Shown here in pieces: positions 1 to 6,749 of a stretch of DNA of 12,007 nt. Position numbers and translations under genes: made by a program. This DNA is from Candidatus Helarchaeota archaeon (GTDB lineage: Archaea; Asgardarchaeota; Lokiarchaeia; Helarchaeales; JABXJV01). The stretch is from assembly GCA_013375355.1 (NCBI GenBank), contig JABXJV010000423.1, forward strand, positions 1 through 12,007, written 5' to 3'. Position 1 is the stretch's first letter, and each line of letters starts with the position of its first letter. The notes beneath the pieces are model-generated. The model saw only the letters and a list, made by a program, of their open reading frames with translations. It ran no database searches and was not told the DNA's origin.

Positions 1-8
1 GATAGGTC

Positions 9-587
9 TTATTTTTTTCTCTGGCACAAAAAAAATTGAACTAGGTGTATTACTAACCAAAAAATATAGATCATAAGAATTTCGAAATAATTTGGGGCAA
101 AAAATAGTATAGATAAAAAAGCTAGAATACCAAAAATTAGTTCTATGCTAATAATAATTTTTGATCCATAATATCTATTAACATAATAGCAACGACGAAC
201 CCAATATGACTCCGTTTCATTAGTGTTAGGTCGTTCCAAAATACCTCCCACAAAATTTTTATTAAAGGGAAGAAATGGGGATATACCCCAATCAATTAAA
301 TCAACACAAACATGAATAATGGCGCAGACACTAAAGAGAAAAATATAAAACCATAATGGGGTAATATTAATTAATAATATACTAATTAGCGCTATAATTA
401 TATAAGGGAAGAAGGTATGTGTTATTAATCTTCGATGGTTATGCTTTTGGGCAAATTTTGAAAATAAAAAATCCAGATCGATTATCATCGAAGCAATAAT
501 AATAAAATTGATTTGAAAATTTGATAGATACTGCGAAAATAACATAGAAATAAGAATTCCAATTGCAGCATGGAAATTTAGATGCAT
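9..587 (-). CDS. YdjM-like membrane-bound metal-dependent hydrolase
   Basis: Encodes a 192-residue multi-pass membrane protein from ATG 587; a TTG two codons upstream (593) is an alternative start. About four or five hydrophobic segments alternate with short polar loops. The pattern fits the YdjM/DUF457 family of predicted inner-membrane metal-dependent hydrolases: an early His in NFHAAIG, an acidic DLDFLF segment after the second helix, then NHRRLITHTF, and later HVCVDLIDWG. These His and Asp residues are the expected metal ligands. The family's substrate is not established in archaea; in E. coli, ydjM is a LexA-regulated gene. AAGGT six bases before the ATG is a weak ribosome-binding site. 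It lies downstream of the ankyrin gene on the same strand, 75 bases away. The family call is fairly secure; the cellular role is unknown. Confidence 0.72.
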   Translation of the reverse strand: MHLNFHAAIGILISMLFSQYLSNFQINFIIIASMIIDLDFLFSKFAQKHNHRRLITHTFFPYIIIALISILLINITPLWFYIFLFSVCAIIHVCVDLIDWGISPFLPFNKNFVGGILERPNTNETESYWVRRCYYVNRYYGSKIIISIELIFGILAFLSILFFAPNYFEILMIYIFWLVIHLVQFFLCQRKK

Positions 588-632
588 TTGCAAACCTTGT
601 CTTTAAAATTATTAGTTTTTTGTTAGTTCCCT

Positions 633-641
633 AAAAAAAAA
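633..641 (-). terminator. T-tract terminator after the ankyrin gene
   Basis: Nine consecutive T on the minus strand (A run on the plus strand) lie about 22 bases beyond the ankyrin stop codon. Archaeal transcription usually ends at such U-rich tracts without a hairpin, and none is evident here. Confidence 0.45.
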
Positions 642-662
642 TGTGTCTGGATTTTGGAATTA

Positions 663-1238
663 TTACTCTTTTGCTCCATGTTCTTTTAAGATTTTTATGA
701 TTTTTTCGTGCTTATAACTATTGGCAAATTTTAAGGCAGTATAACCAGTGTCCGTTTTTGCATTCACATCAGCTCCATTTTCTATGAGTAATTTAGCAAT
801 ATCAGGGTAACCTTTCCAGGCAGCATACAGTAAATTTGTCATTCCCGCATCTCCTTTAAAATTTACGTCAGCACCTTCTTCAATAGCTAATTTTACGACT
901 TCAAGTGATCCATTATCACAAGCAAACATTAATACACCATCCTTATCACCAAGTTTTGCTCCTTTTTCAACTAATAAACTTACAACTTCCATTTGTCCAT
1001 TTTTACAAGCATAATCTAAAGCAGTAAAATCTGCATCACTAACTGCATTTAGGTCTGCTTTTTCAGCAAGGAATAAAACAATAATTTGAGCAAATCCGTT
1101 GTAGGCAGCGTACATTAAAGCATTACGACCATTTTCATCTTTATAATTAACATCTGCTCCTTTTCCTAGAGCCATTATTACTCCTTGTATATTTCCATTT
1201 CGAGTGGCTTCAATTAGTTCTTCATTAATACTAGACAT
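663..1238 (-). CDS. Ankyrin-repeat protein
   Basis: Encodes 191 residues from ATG 1238; a TTG two codons upstream (1244) is also in frame. Almost the whole protein is ankyrin repeats, about five to six units. Diagnostic motifs are GADVN, NGRNALMYAAYNG, FTALDYACKNGQMEVVSLLVEKGA, NGSLEVVKLAIEEGADVN and GYTALKFANSYKHEKIIKILKEHGA. The fourth unit is shortened, with DGVLMFACDNG replacing the usual beta-turn plus TALxxA. There is no signal peptide, membrane segment or extra domain, so it is probably a soluble protein-binding scaffold; its partner cannot be read from sequence. It is divergent from the methyltransferase-like gene, with a TATA-like stretch near 1270-1278 that would give a very short leader. 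Confidence 0.85.
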   Translation of the reverse strand: MSSINEELIEATRNGNIQGVIMALGKGADVNYKDENGRNALMYAAYNGFAQIIVLFLAEKADLNAVSDADFTALDYACKNGQMEVVSLLVEKGAKLGDKDGVLMFACDNGSLEVVKLAIEEGADVNFKGDAGMTNLLYAAWKGYPDIAKLLIENGADVNAKTDTGYTALKFANSYKHEKIIKILKEHGAKE

Positions 1239-1269
1239 AAACAAAATTATCTATATAGAAAATAAAAAT

Positions 1270-1278
1270 GTTTATATC
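1270..1278. promoter_or_regulatory. TATA-like element shared by two divergent genes
   Basis: The stretch GTTTATATC resembles an archaeal TATA box in both directions. Read on the minus strand it is about 35 bases before ATG 1238 of the ankyrin gene. Read on the plus strand it predicts initiation near 1300, inside the longest methyltransferase reading frame but before the better start at 1331. No BRE is clearly recognisable in such AT-rich sequence. Confidence 0.38.
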
Positions 1279-1317
1279 TAAATCTTATTTCATTTTGAAT
1301 TATCCTTTAAAAAAGGA

Positions 1318-1330
1318 AGAGGTTACCTTA
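1318..1330 (+). promoter_or_regulatory. Ribosome-binding site choosing start 1331
   Basis: The purine-rich stretch ending in GAGGT lies seven bases before ATG 1331. It is one of only two convincing Shine-Dalgarno sites in the window, and it supports start 1331 over 1268. Confidence 0.5.
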
Positions 1331-2050
1331 ATGAATAAAGAAATAGAAATAAAGGGGGGATTGAATAAAAATGGGTATAAATACATAGCAAGTATTATTA
1401 TAGTCTTCTTTATACAAGGGGCGATCTTCTTTATTGCGGCATGGCGAATTGATATTCCACTAGCATGGATATTTTTCGGTATAAATTTTGTATATACGGT
1501 AGTATCTCTTATAATTCAGGCTAAATTCAACCCAGAGCTCGTCAATGCGAGAGGTGAGGCTAAAGAAGCTATTAAGACCTGGGATAAAATCTTGATGCCC
1601 ACCTTTATTATCATGTGTGGTGTTATTTTCGGCGTTATTGGATTGGATGTCGGCAGATTTCAATGGTCAAATCTCGGTATATATTATATCTATTTCATGG
1701 TTGCAGGTTATGTGCTCTATGCTATTTTTGGAATTTTGATCAACTGGGCAATGTTAGAGAATGAATACTTTGAAGAAAGCGTCCGAATTCAAGAAGACCG
1801 GGGGCATCAAGTGGTTTCAACCGGTCCTTATAAAATTGTAAGGCATCCAGGTTATCTGGCAACAATCCTTTGGGCAATAGCGGTTCCGTTTATTTTAGGT
1901 TCTTTCTATGGGTTAATTCCTGCGGGAATTTCGATTATAATCTTGGTGATTCGCACTTCATTAGAGGATAAAACGCTCCATGAAGAATTAGATGGCTATT
2001 CCGAATATGCCAAGAAGACAAAGTATAGACTGTTCCCCTTAATTTGGTAA
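1331..2050 (+). CDS. Isoprenylcysteine carboxyl methyltransferase-like membrane protein
   Basis: The open frame begins at ATG 1268, but ATG 1331 is the better start. GGAAGAGGT sits seven bases before it, giving good Shine-Dalgarno spacing, and a TATA-like box falls inside the extra 63 bases. The resulting protein has 239 residues. It has about five hydrophobic helices and the C-terminal ICMT/PEMT-type signature: GPYKIVRHPGYLATILW, a long hydrophobic hairpin, then RTSLEDKTLHEELDGYSEYAKKTKYRLFP. In this family the RHP and the E...Y..Y segment help bind S-adenosylmethionine at the membrane face. The methyl acceptor could be a prenylated cysteine, a lipid or another small molecule; the sequence does not say. 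The last codon is 32 bases from the convergent GalT-like fragment. Confidence 0.8.
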   Translation: MNKEIEIKGGLNKNGYKYIASIIIVFFIQGAIFFIAAWRIDIPLAWIFFGINFVYTVVSLIIQAKFNPELVNARGEAKEAIKTWDKILMPTFIIMCGVIFGVIGLDVGRFQWSNLGIYYIYFMVAGYVLYAIFGILINWAMLENEYFEESVRIQEDRGHQVVSTGPYKIVRHPGYLATILWAIAVPFILGSFYGLIPAGISIIILVIRTSLEDKTLHEELDGYSEYAKKTKYRLFPLIW

Positions 2051-2075
2051 GATGTTTCTTAATCTTATGAATAAA

Positions 2076-2562
2076 AATGTGATTATTTCCAATATTTTTT
2101 TAAAGTTTCAGCAACTTTTTCAGGGAGACGATAAGTTAAAGCCATTTTAAAACCTATCTCTGCAAAGCCTCGATCACTGACATCTAAATTTTTCAACGGA
2201 CGAGACCAAATTGTGCCAAAGATTCTGAAATAATTTTTATTAGAATTATATAAATCTGAATTGATGTTAAAATTTATTGATCGTATTCCCATCTCATGGT
2301 ATCCTTCAAAAATTCGATGACACCCCTCGGCGATATTATTCCAGCATTTATCAGATAGTGGAAAAGCTGATTTTGGACCAATAAAAAAAACTTCATCTCG
2401 ACCTGCAATTGGACACCAAGCGGTTAAAAATGTCACTTTATTCTCTCCATTTCCAATTTCACCTAAAAATCGAACTTGATTTTGTTTTTCTAGAGAAATA
2501 TAATCTTCAAAAAATGAAGTTTTATACTCTTGAAAATATGATTTAGCTTGTTCTAAATACAT
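2076..2562 (-). repeat. Direct repeat copy A (3' half of GalT-like gene)
   Basis: Left copy of an approximately 485-base direct repeat whose partner lies at 5572-6058, in the same orientation. Similarity covers 159 codons plus a few bases beyond the stop codon. The longest perfect match I found is 37 bases (2130-2166 against 5626-5662). Together the copies bracket the 893-residue gene. Confidence 0.8.
2083..2562 (-). pseudogene. Detached C-terminal half of a GalT-like nucleotidyltransferase (possibly expressed)
   Basis: This 159-residue frame aligns without gaps to residues 186-344 of the intact gene at 5579-6613, with about 121 identical positions (76%). One stretch of 34 residues from YFRIFG to MALTY is fully identical. 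It lacks the N-terminal half with the catalytic HPHxQ motif, so it should not transfer nucleotides alone. An in-frame stop lies five codons before the ATG, so it cannot be extended. Yet it has an intact frame, AGGAG eight bases before ATG, and differences from the intact copy that are mostly silent in the best-conserved part. Either it is a recent remnant left by an insertion or duplication, or it is a shortened protein still in use, for example pairing with the intact enzyme. It is divergent from the large repeat protein. Confidence 0.62.
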
Positions 2563-2570
2563 CCCAATAC

Positions 2571-2576
2571 ACTCCT
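2571..2576 (-). promoter_or_regulatory. Shine-Dalgarno site of the GalT-like fragment
   Basis: AGGAGT on the minus strand, eight bases before ATG 2562. The intact gene has no such sequence at the matching place, so this site is specific to the fragment and makes its translation plausible. Confidence 0.42.
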
Positions 2577-2596
2577 AATTTCTCCATGAAACGCAA

Positions 2597-2626
2597 CAAT
2601 TAAATAATGATATATATTTTTAATTG
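2597..2626. repeat. Small inverted repeat
   Basis: CAATTAAA (2597-2604) and TTTAATTG (2619-2626) are perfect inverted repeats around a 14-base loop, 35 bases outside the break in the GalT-like fragment. It could be an operator, an element end or chance in AT-rich DNA. Confidence 0.35.
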
Positions 2627-2855
2627 CGCTTTTTTGCTCGTGGAGTTTAAATCTTTTCTAATATAAAGATTTCTAAAGAAATAATTATTATAATATATCA
2701 AAATAACTCCAGCTAAATAAAAAAATAGAATAGATTGATAAAAGTAGAATCTAATTATCATTATTCATTTTTAACATTTTCTTGTAAAAAAAAGCTTAAA
2801 AAGAGATTATTATGCTTGAAAAAGACCAGTAAAAAAAGCCAGATGGTTTGATTAT

Positions 2856-5537
2856 ATGAAATGGTTGAGTGAATTTAAAGAAACAAAAATCGAAAAAAAA
2901 GATGGAATTAATGAAAAAGAAGAATTTAAAGAGGAGAATAAAGAAATTACTGAACACTTAAGTTCAAAGGAAAAAGAAAAAAATAATAACGAATTGGATA
3001 AAGAAACAGATAAACATGCTGAAAAATTAAAAGAAGAAAAAGAAACAGAAAATAAAAATGAATTGGATGATTTGGATAGAGAATTAGGTAAACGTTCTGA
3101 AAAATTAAAAAATGCTGAAGAAACGGAAAATAAATTCGAATCTGATGATTTGAATAAAGAAACAGATAAATATGCTGAAAAATTAAAAGAAGAAAAAGAA
3201 ACAGAAAATAAAAATGAATTGGATGATTTGAATAAAGAATTAGATAAACGCTTTGAAAAATTAAAAGATGCTGAAGAAACGGAAAATAAACTCGAATCAG
3301 ATGATTTGAATAAAGAATTAGATAAACGCTTTGAAAAATTAAAAGATGCTGAAGAAACGGAAAATAAACTCGAATCAGATGATTTGAATAAAGAAATAGA
3401 TGAGCATATTGAAAAATTAAAAGAGCTAGAAAAAGCTGTTGACAAATTATTAAATATTAAATATAAAATTCCTACTGAGACTTTAAATTCTTTAAAAGAG
3501 TCCAATGAAAAACCTATAGAGAAACAAATTGAAAAAATAGAGCATTCAAAAACTCATCTTGATAAATTAAGAGAAAATGAAGATAGAACTATTAAGGAAA
3601 TTGAAATTTCTCGAGATTTACTAAAATTAATGAAAAATTATTATAGAGAAACAGGTAAGTGGGCGAATCGAGGTTTGAAAATTACAAAAACTTTTGAAAA
3701 TTGGATTGAAAATAATGAAAAAATCAGTAATGAAAAAAAAATTGAACATATAAAAAGATGCGATAGAATTAACGAAAATAAAGAAATTGAGAAAACAATA
3801 GTATATCGACTTAAAAATTTTAATGATTCGCAAATTAGAGTGAAAGACGACTTGCAAAATATGGGTTTTAGAGTAGCAGAAGGTGTAATAAGTAAAGTTG
3901 CAAGAAAATATGATTTAAATATAAGAGATAAATGGGATAAATTAACCCTAGAGACTGCTGTAAAAGATTTTAAAAATAGAATTATTCCTGACATTAGACG
4001 AAAATTGAAAGAGAAGGATCTTAAAAAAGATGGAGTTCCTCGAAAGGAAGAAATCAAGAAATATGGATACGGTAAATGGATGTGGGCATTAGAAAGGAAA
4101 GGTATCAATTATAATGATGTGGTGAAAACAGCGGGATATAAACCAAATTATGAATTTGGGAAATGGGAAAATTTAACTTTAAAAAAGGCAGTAAATTATT
4201 TTCAAAAGGAAGTCCTTCCCGATATAATTGAAAAACTGAAGGAAAATGGAATAAATCTTGGAGAATACAATGTGCCAAAAAGAAATGAAATAAGAAAATA
4301 TGGACATTGTGATTGGTTATCGGCAATAGAGCGTAATGGTATCAAATATACAGATGTGGTGAAAACTGCAGGATATAAACCGAATTATGAATTTGGAAAA
4401 TGGGAAGATTTAACTTTAAATAAGGCTACGACATATTTTCAAAAAGAAATCCTTCCGGATGTAAGTGGAAAACTGAAAAATAAAGGGAGAATTCTTGGGA
4501 AGAACGATGTACCTTCAATGGATGAGGTCAGAAAAAATGGATATAGTGATTGGTTATCAGCAATAAAAAATAAAGGTATTAAGTATAATGATATAATAGA
4601 GAAGGCAGGATATAAACCCAATTATGAACGGGGGAAATGGGAGGATTTAACTTTGGATAAAGCAGTGAAATATTTTAAAGACGAGATCTTTCCTAATGTG
4701 AGTGAAATATTGAAAGAGAAAGGTAGAATTCTTGGAATAAAAGAGGTACCTCCAAAAAGAGTGGTTAAAGAAAATGGATATAGTGATTGGATATCCGCAA
4801 TAGAGAGAAAAAATATCAGTTATAATAAAATAATTGAAAAAGCAGGACTTAAACCTAATGAACTTGATGTAAAAACCGAAATAGGGAACAATGTTCATAT
4901 AACTCTTGAGCGCATCTTTTTAGATCATACAAAAAATCTTGGTTGTGATTCGTACCGAGAGATATATCCTACTATAAGGGATAATTTAAACCATTCCGAT
5001 AATTGCGTTATCCGAAATGAATTGTTTGAAAAAAGTATTGAATCCAAATCTGATTTAATTACTATCCCTAGAAATATCAAAATCATTAATTTTGATTATA
5101 CCATGGGTTTTGATAATGAAACTATATATGGAAAATGTGAAAAAGGCTATCAAGGTAAAGAAAAAATGTTAATAATTATCCCTTTAACGACCAATGAAAA
5201 TAACATTATCACTCCGTTGCATATACAGTATCGAAATCATGTGAAAATTTTAAATCCTTATGAATTCGCCAATTTTATGGGATATGAGGGTAAAAATTTA
5301 AACGATTTTATGAACACTGTAAGATTAGCTCGCGAAGCTATTTACAATCCATTAGCTAATGAAGAATTAAGGAGACTGGCGGAAATCAATAAAAAATATA
5401 TCGAAAATAATGAATATACATCAATGCAAGAGAAGTTAAAACAGAAATTAAAAAAAATGGGTCGATTGGATTTGTTAGAGAAATCACCTTCAGATATAAA
5501 GACTTTAGTTGATTTTATTCTCAATGAAAAAAAATGA
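2856..5537 (+). CDS. Large modular repeat protein, possible DNA-binding nuclease
   Basis: Encodes 893 residues. Layout: charged Glu/Lys-rich helical region 1-200 with 26-residue tandem repeats at about 46-198; a helical linker; a possible helix-turn-helix at about 324-352; four repeats of 77-79 residues at 359-435, 436-514, 515-593 and 594-672; and a C-terminal domain 673-893. Each long repeat runs KW..LTL..A..YF...I.P...., then VP....., then G..DW..AI...I.Y....AG.KP. This resembles homing-endonuclease-associated repeats (HNH_repeat type), which are thought to bind DNA. The C-terminal domain has E685, D715, D747 and a KCEKGYQ segment (760-766) in an order that recalls PD-(D/E)XK nucleases, but T749 replaces the usual Lys. 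No transmembrane helix or signal peptide. The start is ATG 2856, with a stop 13 codons upstream and no clear ribosome site. Function is inferred only. Confidence 0.75.
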   Translation: MKWLSEFKETKIEKKDGINEKEEFKEENKEITEHLSSKEKEKNNNELDKETDKHAEKLKEEKETENKNELDDLDRELGKRSEKLKNAEETENKFESDDLNKETDKYAEKLKEEKETENKNELDDLNKELDKRFEKLKDAEETENKLESDDLNKELDKRFEKLKDAEETENKLESDDLNKEIDEHIEKLKELEKAVDKLLNIKYKIPTETLNSLKESNEKPIEKQIEKIEHSKTHLDKLRENEDRTIKEIEISRDLLKLMKNYYRETGKWANRGLKITKTFENWIENNEKISNEKKIEHIKRCDRINENKEIEKTIVYRLKNFNDSQIRVKDDLQNMGFRVAEGVISKVARKYDLNIRDKWDKLTLETAVKDFKNRIIPDIRRKLKEKDLKKDGVPRKEEIKKYGYGKWMWALERKGINYNDVVKTAGYKPNYEFGKWENLTLKKAVNYFQKEVLPDIIEKLKENGINLGEYNVPKRNEIRKYGHCDWLSAIERNGIKYTDVVKTAGYKPNYEFGKWEDLTLNKATTYFQKEILPDVSGKLKNKGRILGKNDVPSMDEVRKNGYSDWLSAIKNKGIKYNDIIEKAGYKPNYERGKWEDLTLDKAVKYFKDEIFPNVSEILKEKGRILGIKEVPPKRVVKENGYSDWISAIERKNISYNKIIEKAGLKPNELDVKTEIGNNVHITLERIFLDHTKNLGCDSYREIYPTIRDNLNHSDNCVIRNELFEKSIESKSDLITIPRNIKIINFDYTMGFDNETIYGKCEKGYQGKEKMLIIIPLTTNENNIITPLHIQYRNHVKILNPYEFANFMGYEGKNLNDFMNTVRLAREAIYNPLANEELRRLAEINKKYIENNEYTSMQEKLKQKLKKMGRLDLLEKSPSDIKTLVDFILNEKK
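2991..3449 (+). repeat. 78-base tandem repeat encoding 26-residue coiled-coil units
   Basis: Six units lie end to end: 2991-3059 (shortened to 69 bases), then 78-base units starting at 3060, 3138, 3216, 3294 and 3372. Units 1 and 3 share the KETDK..EKLKEEKETENKN form; units 2, 4 and 5 share the EL.KR.EKLK.AEETENK form; unit 6 diverges at its end. Units 4 and 5 differ at only two of 78 bases. The encoded peptide is almost all helix-forming charged residues, so a long single helix or coiled coil is likely. Confidence 0.9.
3930..4871 (+). repeat. Four tandem 231-237-base repeats encoding a DNA-binding-like module
   Basis: Units at 3930-4160, 4161-4397, 4398-4634 and 4635-4871 encode 77, 79, 79 and 79 residues. 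Conserved positions include KW at the start, LTL, a Pro near residue 20, VP near residue 38, YG or NG then DW..AI around residues 47-56, and AG.KPN near the end. Units are clearly related but diverged, unlike the near-identical 78-base units upstream. Their similarity to homing-endonuclease-associated repeats is by eye. Confidence 0.85.
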
Positions 5538-5540
5538 ATG

Positions 5541-5558
5541 TCTTCTTTTTCATTTTAT
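5541..5558 (+). terminator. T-rich terminator after the large repeat protein
   Basis: Pyrimidine-rich sequence with a TTTTT and a TTTT run begins four bases after the stop codon at 5537, within the short gap to the convergent GalT-like gene. This is typical of an archaeal U-tract terminator; no hairpin is evident. Confidence 0.45.
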
Positions 5559-5571
5559 TCGATCAAACCTT

Positions 5572-6058
5572 AATATGATTAACACCAATATTTTTTTAGG
5601 GACTTGGCAACATCTTCTGGAAGGTGATAAGTTAAAGCCATTTTAAAACCTATCTCTGCAAAACCACGATCACTAACGTCTAAATTTTTTAAAGGCCGAG
5701 ACCAAATTGTTCCAAAAATCCGAAAATAATCGGATTCGGAATTGTATAAATCAGATATGATGTTAAGATTTATTGAGCAGACCCCGATCTCATGGTAGCC
5801 GGAAAATACTCTGAAAAGACCTTCGGCGATATTTTTCCAACATGCATCTGAAAGTGGAAAGGAAGATTTAGGTCCAATAAAAAATATTTCATCCCTTCCA
5901 GCAATCGGACAATATGATACTATAAAAGTGACTTTGTTATTTCCTCTACCTATTTCTCCGAGCCAACGTACTCGATTTTTTTTCTCAAGGGCAATATAAT
6001 CCTCAAAAAAATTAGTCTGATTTTTTTCGAAATAATTTTTACTTTGTTCAAGATACAT
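5572..6058 (-). repeat. Direct repeat copy B (3' half of intact GalT-like gene)
   Basis: Right copy of the direct repeat described at 2076-2562. It forms codons 186-344 of the intact gene and continues about seven bases past the stop codon, where both copies read AAT.TGATTA. Recombination between the two copies would remove the large repeat gene and leave one complete GalT-like gene. Confidence 0.8.
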
Positions 6059-6613
6059 ACCTAAAATGGGAACGGGAATTGGTGTAATGACCAATTGAAA
6101 GTGGGGATGGACAATAGAACTTGCAGAGGGTCTTAAAAAGTTAAGACCAATAGATGGATAAACTTTCGAATCTTTTCCTGTTTCATAATGTATTTTAAAA
6201 AATTGCTCTGAGGCTAAAAATCCGTCATATAATTGTTTAATGGAGATATCTTTTAATAACATTGATTCTTTTTCTGTAAGGCGACAAACGGCAATTTTTG
6301 CCCAACTCCATAGATTGGGAAAAATTATCGTTTCATTAAGTTTTATTCTACCATACAGTGGATCTTTAGGTGTGTTTTTCTCTGGATCAAGAAAGTAGTG
6401 TACTCTGGGTGATAATAGGTCATTAATAATATCTTCTTGCACTTTATAAGGTTGATATTCTTCTCTAGCCGGTGCAACTGCAGCCCAGAACCATTTTAAT
6501 AAAGGATGTAAGCGTAGTTCGTTAATATATTTTTCTTTTCCTATTTTTCGTAAAGATTCGGGAAGAATTTGCTCAACTTTTATCTCAATTTTATCCAATT
6601 TCAATTTCTTCAC
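5579..6613 (-). CDS. GalT-like nucleotidyltransferase (HIT superfamily)
   Basis: Encodes 344 residues, the usual length for galactose-1-phosphate uridylyltransferases and related phosphorylases. It starts at GTG 6613, directly after an in-frame TAA, so no longer start is possible. The N-terminal half has LHPLLKWFWAAVAPAR, matching the family's RYNPL..W..V.P.R segment, then FPNLWSWAKIAV and the active site VHPHFQ (H169, H171, Q173), where the second His is the expected nucleotidylated residue. The CxxC zinc motif found in many GalT proteins is absent. The reaction should be transfer or release of a nucleotide from a sugar nucleotide; UDP-galactose, ADP-glucose and others are possible. Nearby nucleotidyltransferase, glycogen synthase and maltokinase-like genes suggest alpha-glucan or sugar-nucleotide metabolism. 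The 3' half is duplicated at 2083-2562. Confidence 0.7.
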   Translation of the reverse strand: MKKLKLDKIEIKVEQILPESLRKIGKEKYINELRLHPLLKWFWAAVAPAREEYQPYKVQEDIINDLLSPRVHYFLDPEKNTPKDPLYGRIKLNETIIFPNLWSWAKIAVCRLTEKESMLLKDISIKQLYDGFLASEQFFKIHYETGKDSKVYPSIGLNFLRPSASSIVHPHFQLVITPIPVPILGMYLEQSKNYFEKNQTNFFEDYIALEKKNRVRWLGEIGRGNNKVTFIVSYCPIAGRDEIFFIGPKSSFPLSDACWKNIAEGLFRVFSGYHEIGVCSINLNIISDLYNSESDYFRIFGTIWSRPLKNLDVSDRGFAEIGFKMALTYHLPEDVAKSLKKYWC

Positions 6614-6681
6614 TTATTTAGAAATTTAATTATTAAGAACTCATTATTTACATCAATACAATATCTTTTATTTTTTAATTC

Positions 6682-6690
6682 TATATAATA
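6682..6690. promoter_or_regulatory. TATA-like element between GalT-like and nucleotidyltransferase genes
   Basis: TATATAATA lies in the 136-base divergent gap. On the plus strand it predicts a transcript start near 6710 and a leader of about 40 bases; on the minus strand it predicts a leader of about 45 bases for the GTG at 6613. Either or both genes may use it. Confidence 0.4.
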
Positions 6691-6749
6691 AATGAACAAA
6701 TAAATTGGATTTAAACTGTTCAAATCAAATTTAGAAATTTTCAAATATT

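Larger units (their letters stand above)
2563..2855. other. Divergent intergenic region, 293 bases
   Basis: This AT-rich gap between the GalT-like fragment (-) and the large repeat protein (+) holds no supported gene or RNA. It must contain the promoters of both neighbours, but several AT stretches (near 2690-2699 and 2794-2803) could be TATA boxes and none stands out. It includes an inverted repeat at 2597-2626 and a six-codon frame at 2812-2832 that I do not consider a gene. Confidence 0.6.

Noticed and set aside
1268..1330. Longer N-terminus for the methyltransferase-like protein
   Set aside because: The 21 extra residues lack a ribosome site and overlap a TATA-like element, while ATG 1331 has a well-spaced Shine-Dalgarno site.
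1460..1663. 67-codon minus-strand frame
   Set aside because: It lies wholly inside the methyltransferase-like gene and has no family features.
2597..2626. Inverted repeat as a terminator hairpin
   Set aside because: The stem is only eight base pairs of mostly A and T, has no following T run, and lies upstream of, not after, both neighbouring genes.
2812..2832. Six-codon frame before the large gene as a leader peptide
   Set aside because: It has no ribosome site, and short frames of this size are expected by chance.
2991..3449. Regular repeats considered as a CRISPR array
   Set aside because: The units are continuous with no unique spacers, keep the reading frame and encode related peptides, so they are coding tandem repeats.
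2852..3505. 217-codon minus-strand frame rich in Ser and Phe
   Set aside because: It is the mirror of the Glu/Lys-rich 78-base repeats (GAA and AAA codons read backwards as TTC and TTT). The plus-strand frame has clear protein repeats and continues for 893 codons.
3627..4898. Several minus-strand frames of 60-155 codons
   Set aside because: They are all antisense to the 79-residue repeats of the large plus-strand gene, where low GC leaves chance open frames.
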